Position numbers and translations under genes: made by a program
Notes under the pieces: model-generated
What the model was told of the DNA's origin: nothing
Seen by the model: the letters and a program-made list of their open reading frames with translations, nothing else
Databases searched by the model: none
In this document: positions 44,457 to 53,410 of the stretch, piece after piece
Numbering within the stretch: position 1 is the first letter of the stretch
Layout: the number at the start of each line of letters is the position of its first letter
From: Pasteurellaceae bacterium LFhippo2
GTDB taxonomy: Bacteria > Pseudomonadota > Gammaproteobacteria > Enterobacterales > Pasteurellaceae
Reading direction: 5' to 3'
Assembly (NCBI GenBank): GCA_029852775.1
Contig: LEKJ01000104.1
Coordinates: forward strand, 1 to 64,000
Length of the DNA: 64,000 bases

Positions 44457-44747
44457 ATGGCAGTATGGTTTATTTCAAGACATCAAGGCGCTATCGACTG
44501 GATACAGCAACAAGGTATCCAGATCGACCGCTTTGAAGCTCATTTAGATGTTGCTGATATCCAAGCTTGTGATACCGTCATTGGCACGCTCCCGATCCAC
44601 CTTGCATCTCAAGTATGTGAGAAAGGAGCAAAATTTTATTTTTTATCGGTTAATGTAACGCAAGCACAACGCGGAACTGAATTAAGTGCAGATGAGCTTA
44701 ACGCTCAAAACTGTGCTATTCAGCCGTTCTATATTCAACAACTTTAA
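44457..44747 (+). CDS. csx16: Csx16-family predicted ring nuclease
   Basis: 96 aa, VVA1548/Csx16 family: VWFISRHQGAIDWIQQQGI, AHLDVADIQACDTVIGTLPI and RGTELSADELNA are diagnostic. Csx16 is proposed to degrade cyclic tetra-adenylate and so switch off type III signalling. It follows cas6 after 65 bp and precedes the effector gene by 9 bp. Confidence 0.9.
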   Translation: MAVWFISRHQGAIDWIQQQGIQIDRFEAHLDVADIQACDTVIGTLPIHLASQVCEKGAKFYFLSVNVTQAQRGTELSADELNAQNCAIQPFYIQQL

Positions 44748-44756
44748 GGACTTTAT

Positions 44757-45932
44757 ATGCAAAAGTACGATATTCATTTTTGTCTGGTTTCAGCACAAGC
44801 GGCAGCAAACTTACTCCCTATTTTAGATAGCGAATTTAAGCCTAAAGAAGCTATCTTTTTAGTATCAGAAACAATGAAAAAAGAGGCTGAATTACTAGAA
44901 AAAGCATTTAAAGCAGAAAAAGTAAAAGTAACCTTATTTCCAATTAGCAATGAATTTGATTTTGAGACTGCAGAAAATGAGATTTTTGAAATTTTAACGA
45001 AATTCAAACCAAATACAGAAATTGAAGACTTAAATATCGCACTAAATTTAACGGGCGGAACAAAAGTTATGGCAATTGCCGCTTTAAATATTTTCACTAT
45101 GAATGGCAAACCTGCTTTTTATGTAAATACTGATGAGCAAAGTATTGTTCTATTATCTCAAAGTGGCAGAAGTCATAGTATTGCTCTAAATCCAAATTTA
45201 AATTTACAAAATTATTTATTAGGCTATGGATTTGATATTCAAAGCCAAAATAAAATGATCTCGCCATCTACCGATCTCTTTAGCGACTATTTTATTCAAA
45301 ATTATTCGAAAAATTGGACGTTAATTTCTAAACTAAATGGGTATGTTAGAAATACTCATAAAAATATTTATCGCTTCACTAATGAAGATGAAGTTATCAC
45401 AGAGCTATATAATTTCTTATACGATGTTGCCGAAAAGAAACTTATTAGTTTTAATGATGAATTAATTGATTTTAAGAATAAAGACACAGCAACTCTTTTA
45501 GGTGGTGCTTGGTTAGAACATTATCTCTATAAACAAATTAAAGGATTGGATTGTATCAATGATATTGCAATGAGCATTGAAATCAGCAATCCAAATTATA
45601 ATAAAAATAAACGAGCGTTCGATAAAGATAATTTGGGGCAAAAAAATGAACTAGATATTGCCTTTATTGCAAAAGAAAAACTACATATTATCGAATGCAA
45701 AACGGTGAGAATGAATGAAAAAGGAGAAGAAGAAAAAGATGATGTAATTATCTATAAACTTCAAGCTCTACGTAACGAACTTGGTGCAAAAACTAAGGCT
45801 TGTTTAGTGAGCTACCGTCCTATATCCGATTCTGTACGCAACCGTGCTAAAGAAGCCAATATTAAAATTATTGAAGGCACAGAAGTACAACAAATTAAAC
45901 GTCTCATTCAAGAGTGGATCAAACAAGATTAA
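44757..45932 (+). CDS. Card1/Can2-type CARF nuclease
   Basis: 391 aa, DUF1887 family. The N-terminal CARF domain binds cyclic oligoadenylate (NLTGGTKVMAIAALNIF is the ligand-site motif near residue 97). The C-terminal PD-(D/E)XK nuclease domain has D300 and E313-x-K315 (NELDIAFIA, HIIECKTV). Known relatives (T. succinifaciens Card1, Can2) cut ssDNA, RNA or nick supercoiled DNA when cA4 binds, causing dormancy. The link with Csx16 suggests cA4 here. Confidence 0.9.
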   Translation: MQKYDIHFCLVSAQAAANLLPILDSEFKPKEAIFLVSETMKKEAELLEKAFKAEKVKVTLFPISNEFDFETAENEIFEILTKFKPNTEIEDLNIALNLTGGTKVMAIAALNIFTMNGKPAFYVNTDEQSIVLLSQSGRSHSIALNPNLNLQNYLLGYGFDIQSQNKMISPSTDLFSDYFIQNYSKNWTLISKLNGYVRNTHKNIYRFTNEDEVITELYNFLYDVAEKKLISFNDELIDFKNKDTATLLGGAWLEHYLYKQIKGLDCINDIAMSIEISNPNYNKNKRAFDKDNLGQKNELDIAFIAKEKLHIIECKTVRMNEKGEEEKDDVIIYKLQALRNELGAKTKACLVSYRPISDSVRNRAKEANIKIIEGTEVQQIKRLIQEWIKQD

Positions 45933-45933
45933 T

Positions 45934-47106
45934 ATGAATAACCAACAATACAACAAACGAATTCTTCTTTCTGTAACGGGTATGTCGCCTGCTGTGGTAA
46001 CTGAAACGCTTTATGCTTTGGTAGTAGAAAAGAATTTTATCCCAACGGAAATTCAAGTTATTACAACAATCCAAGGAAAAGATCGATTACTTGCAACACT
46101 GCTAGGAAATGAAACGAGAAAAGGTGCTTTACAAGAATTTATCGAAGATTATGGCTCTCAATATGGCATTGAGAGTATCCACTTTGATGAAAACAGCATA
46201 CATATTATCGAAAATTCCGAAGGCGAAAAATTGCCGGATATTCGCACCCCACAAGAAAATGAATTCGCCGCTGACAATATTGTTAAATTAGTCGGTAACC
46301 TATGCCAAGATGATGAAACACAACTACATGTTTCTATCGCAGGTGGCCGAAAAACAATGGGGTTCTTTATGGGATATGCGCTATCACTTTACGGACGAGA
46401 GCAAGATTCTATGTCACATGTTTTGGTATCTGAAGGCTATGAAAACATCCCTGAATTTAACTATCCAAAACCTTACTCTTACATTATTAAACGAAAAGTA
46501 AGAGCAGTTGATGGAACTGAAAACTATGAAGAGCTAGACGCTAAAAACGGAAAAGTAATGCTTGCGGAAATTCCTTGGGTAAGGTTAGGCCTAGGGGTGC
46601 CATCAGAGCTACTTAATAACCGTATATCTTATAGTGACTCTGTGAGCAAAGCTCAACAATTACTTGAAAGACCACATTTAAAATTTCATTCTCCTATCTA
46701 TAGCCGAAAAGTAAACTTTGGAAATAAAGAGATTAAATTATCTCATAAAGGATATTCCTTACTTCTTAGCTTAATAATTTCGAAAAAGAAAGGATGGGAA
46801 TATTATAGTAATGATGAAACAATGGAAATTTATTCTAGTATTTATGAGGAAATAAAAAATAATCTAAATGAATTCGAAAAACGACTGAAAATTAATTCAG
46901 AGATTGAACGCCAAGAAGAGTTTGCTAAAATTCTGTCAGAATCTCGAGAAGATATTCGAAAAAAAGTAATGGAAGCTTTCTCAATTGGTAAAAGCGATAC
47001 GGCTTATATTCCCTCATCATCATATAAACGTTATGAGTTATTAATCGATTTAGAGCGAATTGATCTTTCTGAGATTACCCAATCATTATATGAATTAGGA
47101 TACTAA
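45934..47106 (+). CDS. CARF-domain protein, NE0113 family (Csm6-like name)
   Basis: 390 aa. The CARF half shows SVTGMSPAVVTETLYAL and SIAGGRKTMGFFMGYALSLY, matching the CRISPR-associated NE0113 family (TIGR02584). The C-terminal half is charged and helical. I find no convincing HEPN R-x4-6-H ribonuclease motif in a helical context, so it may be a ring nuclease or sensor instead of a Csm6-type RNase. It begins 1 nt after the Card1 stop; the frame open to 45844 overlaps that gene. Confidence 0.82.
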   Translation: MNNQQYNKRILLSVTGMSPAVVTETLYALVVEKNFIPTEIQVITTIQGKDRLLATLLGNETRKGALQEFIEDYGSQYGIESIHFDENSIHIIENSEGEKLPDIRTPQENEFAADNIVKLVGNLCQDDETQLHVSIAGGRKTMGFFMGYALSLYGREQDSMSHVLVSEGYENIPEFNYPKPYSYIIKRKVRAVDGTENYEELDAKNGKVMLAEIPWVRLGLGVPSELLNNRISYSDSVSKAQQLLERPHLKFHSPIYSRKVNFGNKEIKLSHKGYSLLLSLIISKKKGWEYYSNDETMEIYSSIYEEIKNNLNEFEKRLKINSEIERQEEFAKILSESREDIRKKVMEAFSIGKSDTAYIPSSSYKRYELLIDLERIDLSEITQSLYELGY

Positions 47107-47292
47107 GCCAAAAGACTCTATCAAAAGGATTAATAAACCCCAAATAAAAACTATCTCAGAATGATCTCCCCCCAACAAGCGGTAAGATTCTTTTACAAAT
47201 TTGCAAAAACAACGCAAATTTCAAAAATCGTGTAAAGTGTGAATCAATAAAACGCAGTAACTAAACAATCATTTGAAACAGGAGAAATAACT

Positions 47293-47376
47293 ATGTGGGT
47301 AAAAATCGCAATCGCTGTCGCAACCGCTGTATTAGCAGTAATCGCAGAAGAAAGCGCAAACGAAAACAAAGACTAA
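47293..47376 (+). CDS. 27-aa small ORF before array 2 leader
   Basis: Starts MWVKIAIAVATAVLAVIAEE and ends SANENKD. It is homologous to the 22-aa ORF at 37219, with the same ribosome binding region (GAAACAGGAGAAA). The base changes between them in the shared part are synonymous or conservative (GTA/ATC, GCA/GCT). An uptake signal lies about 110 bp upstream at the same relative place. Function unknown. Confidence 0.55.
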   Translation: MWVKIAIAVATAVLAVIAEESANENKD

Positions 47377-47414
47377 GTCTCGCGGTTTAGCACAGCCGAG
47401 AATGTGCTTTTTTG
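47367..47414 (+). terminator. Two-hairpin element/terminator after the 27-aa ORF
   Basis: H1 is AGAC-TAA-GTCT around the stop codon. H2 is GCACA-GCCGAGAA-TGTGC (47390-47407) followed by a run of T (CTTTTTTTGC), so in this unit H2 could act as an intrinsic terminator. The H2 loop GCCGnnAA matches the units at 34420 and 34565. Confidence 0.55.
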
Positions 47415-47429
47415 CTTGGAAATACTCCC

Positions 47430-47596
47430 ATTCTTTGTTAAAATCCGTATCGTTTCATTAGTAGGTTACAGCTTTAACTTCAAACAAATTGTATGAATTT
47501 TAAACTTGAAAATAAACCAACTATTTTAGCTTATTTTTCCATCAAAATTTCTACAAATAACTTATTGAATATAAAAGAAGTTTTTGAAAATCTGCA
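47430..47596 (+). promoter_or_regulatory. Leader of CRISPR array 2
   Basis: Shares GAAAATAAACCAACTATTTT (47507-47526), ACAAATAACTTATTGAATA and TTTTTGAAAATCTGCA with leader 1, ending exactly at the first repeat. Both arrays can therefore use the same Cas1-Cas2 machinery. Confidence 0.8.
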
Positions 47597-47982
47597 GTCG
47601 AAAGACCCCGCCCTGTTCCAAAGGGATTGAAACTTGATTGTCAGACCTTTACCTAAAGTAAAGATCGGTCGAAAGACCCCGCCCTGTTCCAAAGGGATTG
47701 AAACTTCCATTAATGTTTGGTTAAACTTTTTTCCATGGTCGAAAGACCCCGCCCTGTTCCAAAGGGATTGAAACTATTAATCTTTGCAGAATTATACTCA
47801 TTGATGAGTCGAAAGACCCCGCCCTGTTCCAAAGGGATTGAAACTTTATTGTCATAATCATACACCTTATCACCTTTCGTCGAAAGACCCCGCCCTGTTC
47901 CAAAGGGATTGAAACTTCCAGAAATTTTTCTAGATATTTCTCGAATGTACCGTCGAAAGACCCCGCCCTGTTCCAAAGGGAT
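47597..47982 (+). CRISPR. CRISPR array 2 (6 repeats, 5 spacers)
   Basis: Repeats at 47597, 47668, 47738, 47808 and 47879 (37 nt) and a truncated one at 47952. Spacers are 34, 33, 33, 34 and 36 nt. All copies carry GTTCCAAAGGG instead of the GTTCTAAAGGG of array 1. The last repeat runs directly into a REP-like palindrome pair. Confidence 0.97.
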
Positions 47983-47986
47983 ATTT

Positions 47987-48063
47987 ACGGGCGTACGCAG
48001 TACGCCCCTACATTCTTTCGCTGAATAATGCTTATTCGTAGGGGCGTATTGCATACGCCCGCG
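47987..48063. repeat. Paired REP-like palindromes at the array 2 trailer
   Basis: GGGCGTAC-GCA-GTACGCCC (47989-48007) and GGGCGTAT-TGC-ATACGCCC (48042-48060) face each other, each with a GTAGG foot on the inner side. It begins 5 nt after the last recognisable repeat base, so it seems to have cut off the array end. Confidence 0.75.
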
Positions 48064-48110
48064 TTATATTCCTACACAAGTTGATTTATATTGAGATTTA
48101 CTAATCCCCT

Positions 48111-48137
48111 AACCATCTTCAAAAGATGGTTTTTTTA
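48111..48137 (+). terminator. Terminator after array 2
   Basis: AACCATCTT, CAAA, AGATGGTTTTTTT: a likely end point for the array 2 precursor RNA, before aroQ. Confidence 0.75.
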
Positions 48138-48194
48138 TGCCTTCAAAAAGGAGTAGAATAGTAAGCTTCCAACAAAAACAATAAGGCAAACACA

Positions 48195-48638
48195 ATGAAA
48201 AAAATTCTATTACTTAACGGCCCAAACCTAAATATGTTGGGCAAGCGTGAACCGCATATCTATGGTTCGCAAACTCTTGCGGATATTGAACAACATCTGC
48301 AAACTCTCGCTCAAGAACGTGGTTTTGAGCTGGACTACTTCCAAGCAAATGGCGAGGAGCCGATTATCAACCGCATTCATCAAGCCTTTCAAAATACCGA
48401 TTTTATTTTGATTAATCCTGGCGCATTTACCCACACCAGCGTGGCAATTCGCGATGCACTGTTGTCTGTGGCAATCCCTTTTGTTGAAATTCATCTTTCG
48501 AATGTCCACGCTCGTGAGCCTTTCCGTCATCACTCTTATTTAAGCGATGTGGCCAAAGGCGTGATTTGTGGCTTAGGCGCTAAGGGATATGATTATGCGT
48601 TGGACTATGCGATAAATTTTCTAAACCAATCGAAATAA
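48195..48638 (+). CDS. aroQ: 3-dehydroquinate dehydratase, type II
   Basis: 147 aa dodecameric shikimate-pathway enzyme. It shows [20 protein letters not shown] with the active-site Tyr, [16 protein letters not shown] and the catalytic His in [14 protein letters not shown]. It precedes accB-accC, the usual order in gamma-proteobacteria. Confidence 0.95.
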   Translation: MKKILLLNGPNLNMLGKREPHIYGSQTLADIEQHLQTLAQERGFELDYFQANGEEPIINRIHQAFQNTDFILINPGAFTHTSVAIRDALLSVAIPFVEIHLSNVHAREPFRHHSYLSDVAKGVICGLGAKGYDYALDYAINFLNQSK

Positions 48639-48835
48639 AATCCAAATTTTGCTGTCTAAGCAAGCGTTATTTATTACCTAAACTGCTACGATCAGTTAAT
48701 AAATCGTAACATTTATAGCTATTTTGTAAGATTTTCATCGCAAATTAGCCGAAATTAAGGTAATCTACACGCCAATTTTTCTCTGCGTTTTTGAACGCAG
48801 AATCTCTATTTTTAACTTCATATACGGATCTCATT

Positions 48836-49297
48836 ATGGATATTCGCAAAATCAAAAAACTTATCGAATTAGTAGAAGAATCAGGCATTACTGAGCTAGA
48901 AGTGTCTGAAGAAGAAGGTACGGTACGTATTAGCCGTGCAGCGCCACAAGCAGCAGTTCAATATGTAGCAGCGCCACAAGCAGCACCTGCTGTTGCTGCA
49001 CCAGCTCCGCAAGCAGCTGCTCCAGCAGAAGCAACTCCAGCACCAGCAGCGGCTGAAGTATCTGGCCACGCAGTACTTTCTCCAATGGTGGGTACCTTCT
49101 ACCGTAGCCCAAGCCCAGAAGCAGCGCCATTCGTTGAAGTAGGCAAAACAGTAAAAGCTGGTGACCCACTTTGTATCGTTGAAGCAATGAAAATGATGAA
49201 CCGCATCGAAGCTGATAAAGCGGGTGTTATCAAAGCTATCTTAGTAAACGATGGCGAAGCAGTAGAATTCGATCAAAAACTTTTCATTATTGAATAA
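48836..49297 (+). CDS. accB: Biotin carboxyl carrier protein of acetyl-CoA carboxylase
   Basis: 153 aa. An N-terminal dimerisation part ([17 protein letters not shown]) is followed by an Ala/Pro-rich linker (about 40-75), then the biotinyl domain with the modified Lys in [15 protein letters not shown]. The ATG at 48836 is the canonical start. Confidence 0.96.
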   Translation: MDIRKIKKLIELVEESGITELEVSEEEGTVRISRAAPQAAVQYVAAPQAAPAVAAPAPQAAAPAEATPAPAAAEVSGHAVLSPMVGTFYRSPSPEAAPFVEVGKTVKAGDPLCIVEAMKMMNRIEADKAGVIKAILVNDGEAVEFDQKLFIIE

Positions 49298-49371
49298 TCA
49301 TTTGTTACAACCGGTCGGTTTTGGCAAAAAATTTACAAAATCAGACTGCTTTCATTTAAGGGCAAACTCTA

Positions 49372-50715
49372 ATGTTAGAAAAAGTTGTCATTGCAAACCG
49401 CGGTGAAATCGCTCTGCGTATTTTACGTGCGTGTAAAGAGTTAGGAATTAAAACGGTTGCGGTTCACTCAACGGCTGACCGTGAATTAAAACACGTTCTA
49501 TTAGCAGACGAAACCGTATGTATCGGCCCTGCTCCATCAACTAAAAGTTATTTAAACATTCCTGCAATTATCGCAGCGGCTGAAGTAACAGGCGCTGAAG
49601 CGATCCATCCGGGCTACGGTTTCTTATCTGAAAATGCGAACTTCGCAGAACAAGTTGAGATGTCTGGCTTCACTTTCATCGGTCCAACAGCTGACGTGAT
49701 TCGTTTAATGGGCGATAAAGTTTCAGCAATCAATGCGATGAAAAAAGCAGGCGTTCCTTGTGTTCCAGGTTCTGATGGCCCTGTGGGTACAGATGTTGAG
49801 AAGAACAAAGAGATCGCAAAACGTATCGGCTATCCGGTAATTATTAAAGCGTCGGGCGGCGGCGGCGGTCGTGGTATGCGTGTGGTTCACGATGAAAAAG
49901 ATCTTGAAGCCTCTATCGCAATGACCAAAGCAGAAGCGAAAGCAGCGTTCAATAACGATATGGTTTATATGGAAAAATACCTTGAGAATCCACGCCATAT
50001 CGAAATCCAAGTATTAGCGGATACGCACGGTAATGCGGTTTATCTTGCAGAACGCGACTGCTCAATGCAGCGTCGTCACCAAAAAGTAGTCGAAGAAGCG
50101 CCAGCACCGGGCATTACTGATGAATTACGTAAATTCATCGGTGAGCGTTGTGCGAAGGCTTGTATCGAAATCGGCTATCGCGGTGCGGGTACATTTGAAT
50201 TCTTATACGAAAACGGCGAGTTCTACTTCATCGAAATGAATACGCGTTTACAAGTAGAGCACCCAGTAACAGAAATGATTACTGGCGTGGACTTAGTAAA
50301 AGAGCAATTACGTGTTGCAGCTGGCTTACCGATTTCTGTAAAACAAGAAGATATTAAAGTGCGTGGTCATGCGATGGAATGTCGTATCAATGCTGAAGAC
50401 GCAAGTACCTTCTTACCATCTCCGGGTAAAATTACACGTTTACATGTACCGGGTGGTTTAGGTGTGCGTTGGGATTCACATATCTACGCAGGCTATTCTG
50501 TTCCGCCACACTACGATTCAATGATCGCGAAATTAATCACTTACGGTGAAACTCGTGAGATCGCAATTAATCGTATGCAGAATGCATTATCTGAGATGAT
50601 TATTGATGGTATTAAAACCAATATGCCGTTACATCAACAGATTCTTTCTGATGAAAACTTCCGCGAAGGTGGTACTAATATCCACTATTTAGAGAAGAAA
50701 TTAGGATTGAAATAA
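49372..50715 (+). CDS. accC: Biotin carboxylase subunit of acetyl-CoA carboxylase
   Basis: 447 aa ATP-grasp enzyme. The ATP loop is [14 protein letters not shown], and [20 protein letters not shown] carries catalytic residues. It carboxylates biotin on AccB, the first step of fatty acid synthesis. It forms an operon with accB, 74 bp apart. Confidence 0.97.
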   Translation: MLEKVVIANRGEIALRILRACKELGIKTVAVHSTADRELKHVLLADETVCIGPAPSTKSYLNIPAIIAAAEVTGAEAIHPGYGFLSENANFAEQVEMSGFTFIGPTADVIRLMGDKVSAINAMKKAGVPCVPGSDGPVGTDVEKNKEIAKRIGYPVIIKASGGGGGRGMRVVHDEKDLEASIAMTKAEAKAAFNNDMVYMEKYLENPRHIEIQVLADTHGNAVYLAERDCSMQRRHQKVVEEAPAPGITDELRKFIGERCAKACIEIGYRGAGTFEFLYENGEFYFIEMNTRLQVEHPVTEMITGVDLVKEQLRVAAGLPISVKQEDIKVRGHAMECRINAEDASTFLPSPGKITRLHVPGGLGVRWDSHIYAGYSVPPHYDSMIAKLITYGETREIAINRMQNALSEMIIDGIKTNMPLHQQILSDENFREGGTNIHYLEKKLGLK

Positions 50716-50721
50716 TCCAAC

Positions 50722-50750
50722 AAAAAACCCGCTTGTACGCGGGTTTTTTT
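50722..50750. terminator. Terminator accC/sprT
   Basis: AAAAAACCCGC, TTGTAC, GCGGGTTTTTTT between convergent genes, usable in both directions. Confidence 0.88.
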
Positions 50751-50760
50751 ATAGAAAATT

Positions 50761-51243
50761 TTACGAAACTGCCTTTAACGGCTGTTTGCATTTTTTGCAG
50801 ATATAAGCCCGCCCATCGCGCACTATCGCATTATGGCGACGGATCGAAAGCTGATGAGTTTGACATCCACAGCTATAAGGAAACGTTTTGCCTTGAACGC
50901 TCGTGGTATCAAAACAGTGATAGGTCTCCGCTGGCACGCCAAGAACCTGTTCCATCATCATTTTCCACTCTTTGCCATGTGGCTGAACTAACCCAAATTG
51001 CTGATAAACCAAAATATGCGCTAATTCGTGGGGAACCACTTGCTGAATAAATTCAGTGCCGTTTTCTGCAAGTAGAGTAGGATTAAAGCGAATTTCATTG
51101 CGTTGCAAATAGGCAACGCCGGCTTTTACCCCACGCACCGCATAGCTTACAGTGGGCGGGGTAAATTGTTTATTAAAGAATTGATTTGCTTTGTCCAAAT
51201 CTCGCTGTAGCTGACGTTGGACTTGCATTCTTAATACTCTCAC
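50761..51243 (-). CDS. sprT: SprT-family zinc metalloprotease-like protein
   Basis: About 160 aa. The zinc motif is [16 protein letters not shown], followed by the C-terminal zinc-ribbon CxCxxH and CKKC cysteines. The start is uncertain. A GTG at 51243 overlaps the last base of the upstream stop (TAGTG), and an ATG at 51228 begins [11 protein letters not shown]. The role in bacteria is unknown; eukaryotic Spartan cleaves DNA-protein crosslinks. Confidence 0.88.
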   Translation of the reverse strand: MRVLRMQVQRQLQRDLDKANQFFNKQFTPPTVSYAVRGVKAGVAYLQRNEIRFNPTLLAENGTEFIQQVVPHELAHILVYQQFGLVQPHGKEWKMMMEQVLGVPAETYHCFDTTSVQGKTFPYSCGCQTHQLSIRRHNAIVRDGRAYICKKCKQPLKAVS

Positions 51244-52043
51244 TATTTCTGGCAATCCATAACTTTCCAGTTTTTATCGTAACAAACATAAAGTTCGTTT
51301 TTGCTTGCGCGTAAATACGCATTGCCGATATGAGCGTTATTTTGGCGCATCCACTGGAATAATTCTTTACGGTTTAGATCTTGGCTTGGAAGTTTAAGAT
51401 CTAAATAGAGTTCGCGCTGTTTTGCGAAGTATTCAGCGGCATTGTCAAAAGCACAAGCGCCATGTTTTTCCCACTGGCCTTGTAATAAGCTCGCACCGGG
51501 AGATTCAATCATATAACTTTTGATTAAAGCTTCAGGCACAGGCGGAAGATCGCCACGACAGAAACGCGGATGTTGCGACGGATTACGCGCACTTGCTGAT
51601 TGTGGCCATAAGCCGTGAATCACCCAACCAAATTGCTGACCGCTACCGCATTGATATTGCAGATGTTTTGGCATTCCCCCATCGTATTTTTTACGCTGAA
51701 TCTCACAAAAACTTGGCGACCAAGAAAGCGCCAACATATAGTAATCCACATCTGCATTTTTATTTTGGCCTAAATTATCGTTCGCCATGACAGTATCGTA
51801 ATTGCCTAAGCTCTCTGGAATTGCAGGCGCAGAAGTTGATACTGGCTGTTCAACGGCTTTTTTCGGCTGTGTCGCAATTTGCTTTTGTGGCTCTGATTTT
51901 TGGGTATTTTGTGATTTCGGCTTGCTCTCTTTCTCTTCGTTATTAAACCAAGTGAAAATTGCGAAAATAATGATAATAATCAGAAAGATACCTTGTTGTA
52001 AGGTTCTCTGTTTTGGGGTTTGGTTGTTACTGTTCTTTTTCAT
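51243..52043 (-). CDS. Membrane-anchored RNase T2 family ribonuclease
   Basis: 266 aa. An uncleaved-looking N-terminal membrane segment ([16 protein letters not shown]) is followed by a charged linker (about residues 36-75), then the RNase T2 fold with both active-site boxes, WVIHGLWPQ and WEKHGAC, and the start motif [10 protein letters not shown]. The domain would face the periplasm. Relatives such as E. coli RNase I are soluble; here the enzyme appears tethered. It is coupled to sprT. Confidence 0.87.
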   Translation of the reverse strand: MKKNSNNQTPKQRTLQQGIFLIIIIIFAIFTWFNNEEKESKPKSQNTQKSEPQKQIATQPKKAVEQPVSTSAPAIPESLGNYDTVMANDNLGQNKNADVDYYMLALSWSPSFCEIQRKKYDGGMPKHLQYQCGSGQQFGWVIHGLWPQSASARNPSQHPRFCRGDLPPVPEALIKSYMIESPGASLLQGQWEKHGACAFDNAAEYFAKQRELYLDLKLPSQDLNRKELFQWMRQNNAHIGNAYLRASKNELYVCYDKNWKVMDCQK

Positions 52044-52126
52044 ATTTCTGTTATTTATCCCGAAAATGTCTATCCATCACTCTCTGGGAGAGAGTTTAAA
52101 GGTTGGTACTATACCATTCATCAATT

Positions 52127-52135
52127 ACAAGCGGT
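52127..52135 (+). other. DNA uptake signal core
   Basis: ACAAGCGGT followed by CTGTTTTTTGCAAC, a well-preserved extended uptake sequence in the RNase T2/cysK intergenic region. Confidence 0.8.
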
Positions 52136-52271
52136 CTGTTTTTTGCAACTTTTTACAATATTACTTTTGGTTATATTAAATAAAATTCCAATCCTTAACA
52201 TTTCTAAAATAAACGCTATGCTAAACACAACTTCCATACAGATTAAAAAATTCAAACAGAAGGAACAGCCT

Positions 52272-53222
52272 ATGACTATCTATGCAGACAACTCAGAAAC
52301 TATCGGTAACACTCCCCTTGTTCGTTTAAAAAACTTTGGTAACAACGGTAATTTATTAGTAAAAGTAGAATCGCGTAACCCAAGTTTTAGCGTGAAATGC
52401 CGTATCGGTGCGAATATGGTGTGGCAAGCCGAAAAAGACGGCACGTTAACCAAAGATAAAGAGATCGTGGACGCAACAAGCGGTAATACGGGTATCGCTC
52501 TTGCTTATGTTGCAGCCGCTCGTGGTTATAAATTAACCTTAACTATGCCAGAAACAATGAGTACCGAACGTAAGCGCTTATTACGTGGCTTAGGTGCAAA
52601 CCTTGTATTAACGGAAGGCGCAAAAGGGATGAAGGGGGCGATTGCAAAAGCGGAAGAGATTATCGCAAGCGATCCAAATCGTTACATTATGTTAAAACAG
52701 TTTGAAAACCCGGCAAATCCTGCGATTCACCAACAAACCACAGGTCCAGAGATTTGGGAAGCAACGCAAGGCAATATTGATGTATTTGTTGCCGGCGTAG
52801 GTACAGGAGGTACCATCACAGGTGTGAGTCGTTTTATTAAGCAAGATAAAGGCAAGCAAATTATCTCCGTTGCCGTTGAACCAAAAGAGTCGCCAGTGAT
52901 TACCCAAACCTTAAATGGCGAAGAAGTAAAACCTGCACCCCATAAAATTCAAGGTATCGGCGCAGGCTTTATCCCGAAAAATTTAGACTTAAGCCTAATC
53001 GACCGTGTGGAACAAGTAGATAGCGAAACCGCAATTGAAACCGCACGTCGAATTATGGCAGAAGAAGGGATTTTAGTGGGGATCTCATCAGGTGCTGCCG
53101 TTGCAGCCGCAGATCGCATTGCAAAATTACCAGAATTTGCCGATAAAACCGTTGTCGCAATTCTACCATCAGCATCAGAGCGCTATTTAAGTACCTTACT
53201 ATTTGAAGGTGTGGAAGCTTAA
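52272..53222 (+). CDS. cysK: Cysteine synthase A
   Basis: 316 aa PLP enzyme making cysteine from O-acetylserine and sulfide. The Schiff-base Lys region is [16 protein letters not shown], the substrate loop is TSGNTGIAL, and the phosphate loop is GTGGTITG. The ATG at 52272 follows AGAAGGAAC; the long upstream frame is spurious. The gene is monocistronic. Confidence 0.95.
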   Translation: MTIYADNSETIGNTPLVRLKNFGNNGNLLVKVESRNPSFSVKCRIGANMVWQAEKDGTLTKDKEIVDATSGNTGIALAYVAAARGYKLTLTMPETMSTERKRLLRGLGANLVLTEGAKGMKGAIAKAEEIIASDPNRYIMLKQFENPANPAIHQQTTGPEIWEATQGNIDVFVAGVGTGGTITGVSRFIKQDKGKQIISVAVEPKESPVITQTLNGEEVKPAPHKIQGIGAGFIPKNLDLSLIDRVEQVDSETAIETARRIMAEEGILVGISSGAAVAAADRIAKLPEFADKTVVAILPSASERYLSTLLFEGVEA

Positions 53223-53260
53223 CTGAAGCTTCTCTAATTTTCCATCTCCCATAGGTCTTT

Positions 53261-53293
53261 CCCCTAATTCAGCCATAATTAGGGGATTTTTTT
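53261..53293 (+). terminator. Terminator of cysK
   Basis: CCCCTAATT, spacer, AATTAGGGGATTTTTTT. Confidence 0.9.
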
Positions 53294-53410
53294 ATGTGTG
53301 CTAATTTGTCGCGATCCGCTGTTATATTTCTTTTGTAAATCATCTTGCATTGAATAAAGCTAAAGAACATTATTTAACCTACTTGTAGAGTCTTATCAAT
53401 AGGAGTGTAT

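Noticed and set aside
45934-47106. HEPN ribonuclease motif in the NE0113-family protein (RPHLKFH)
   Set aside because: The R-x5-H spacing occurs once in a stretch that looks like strand and loop, not in a HEPN helix, so a Csm6-type RNase call is not supported.
47710-48054. Minus-strand 114-residue ORF across array 2 and the REP pair
   Set aside because: Same artefact of the repetitive array; no ribosome binding site and no independent support.
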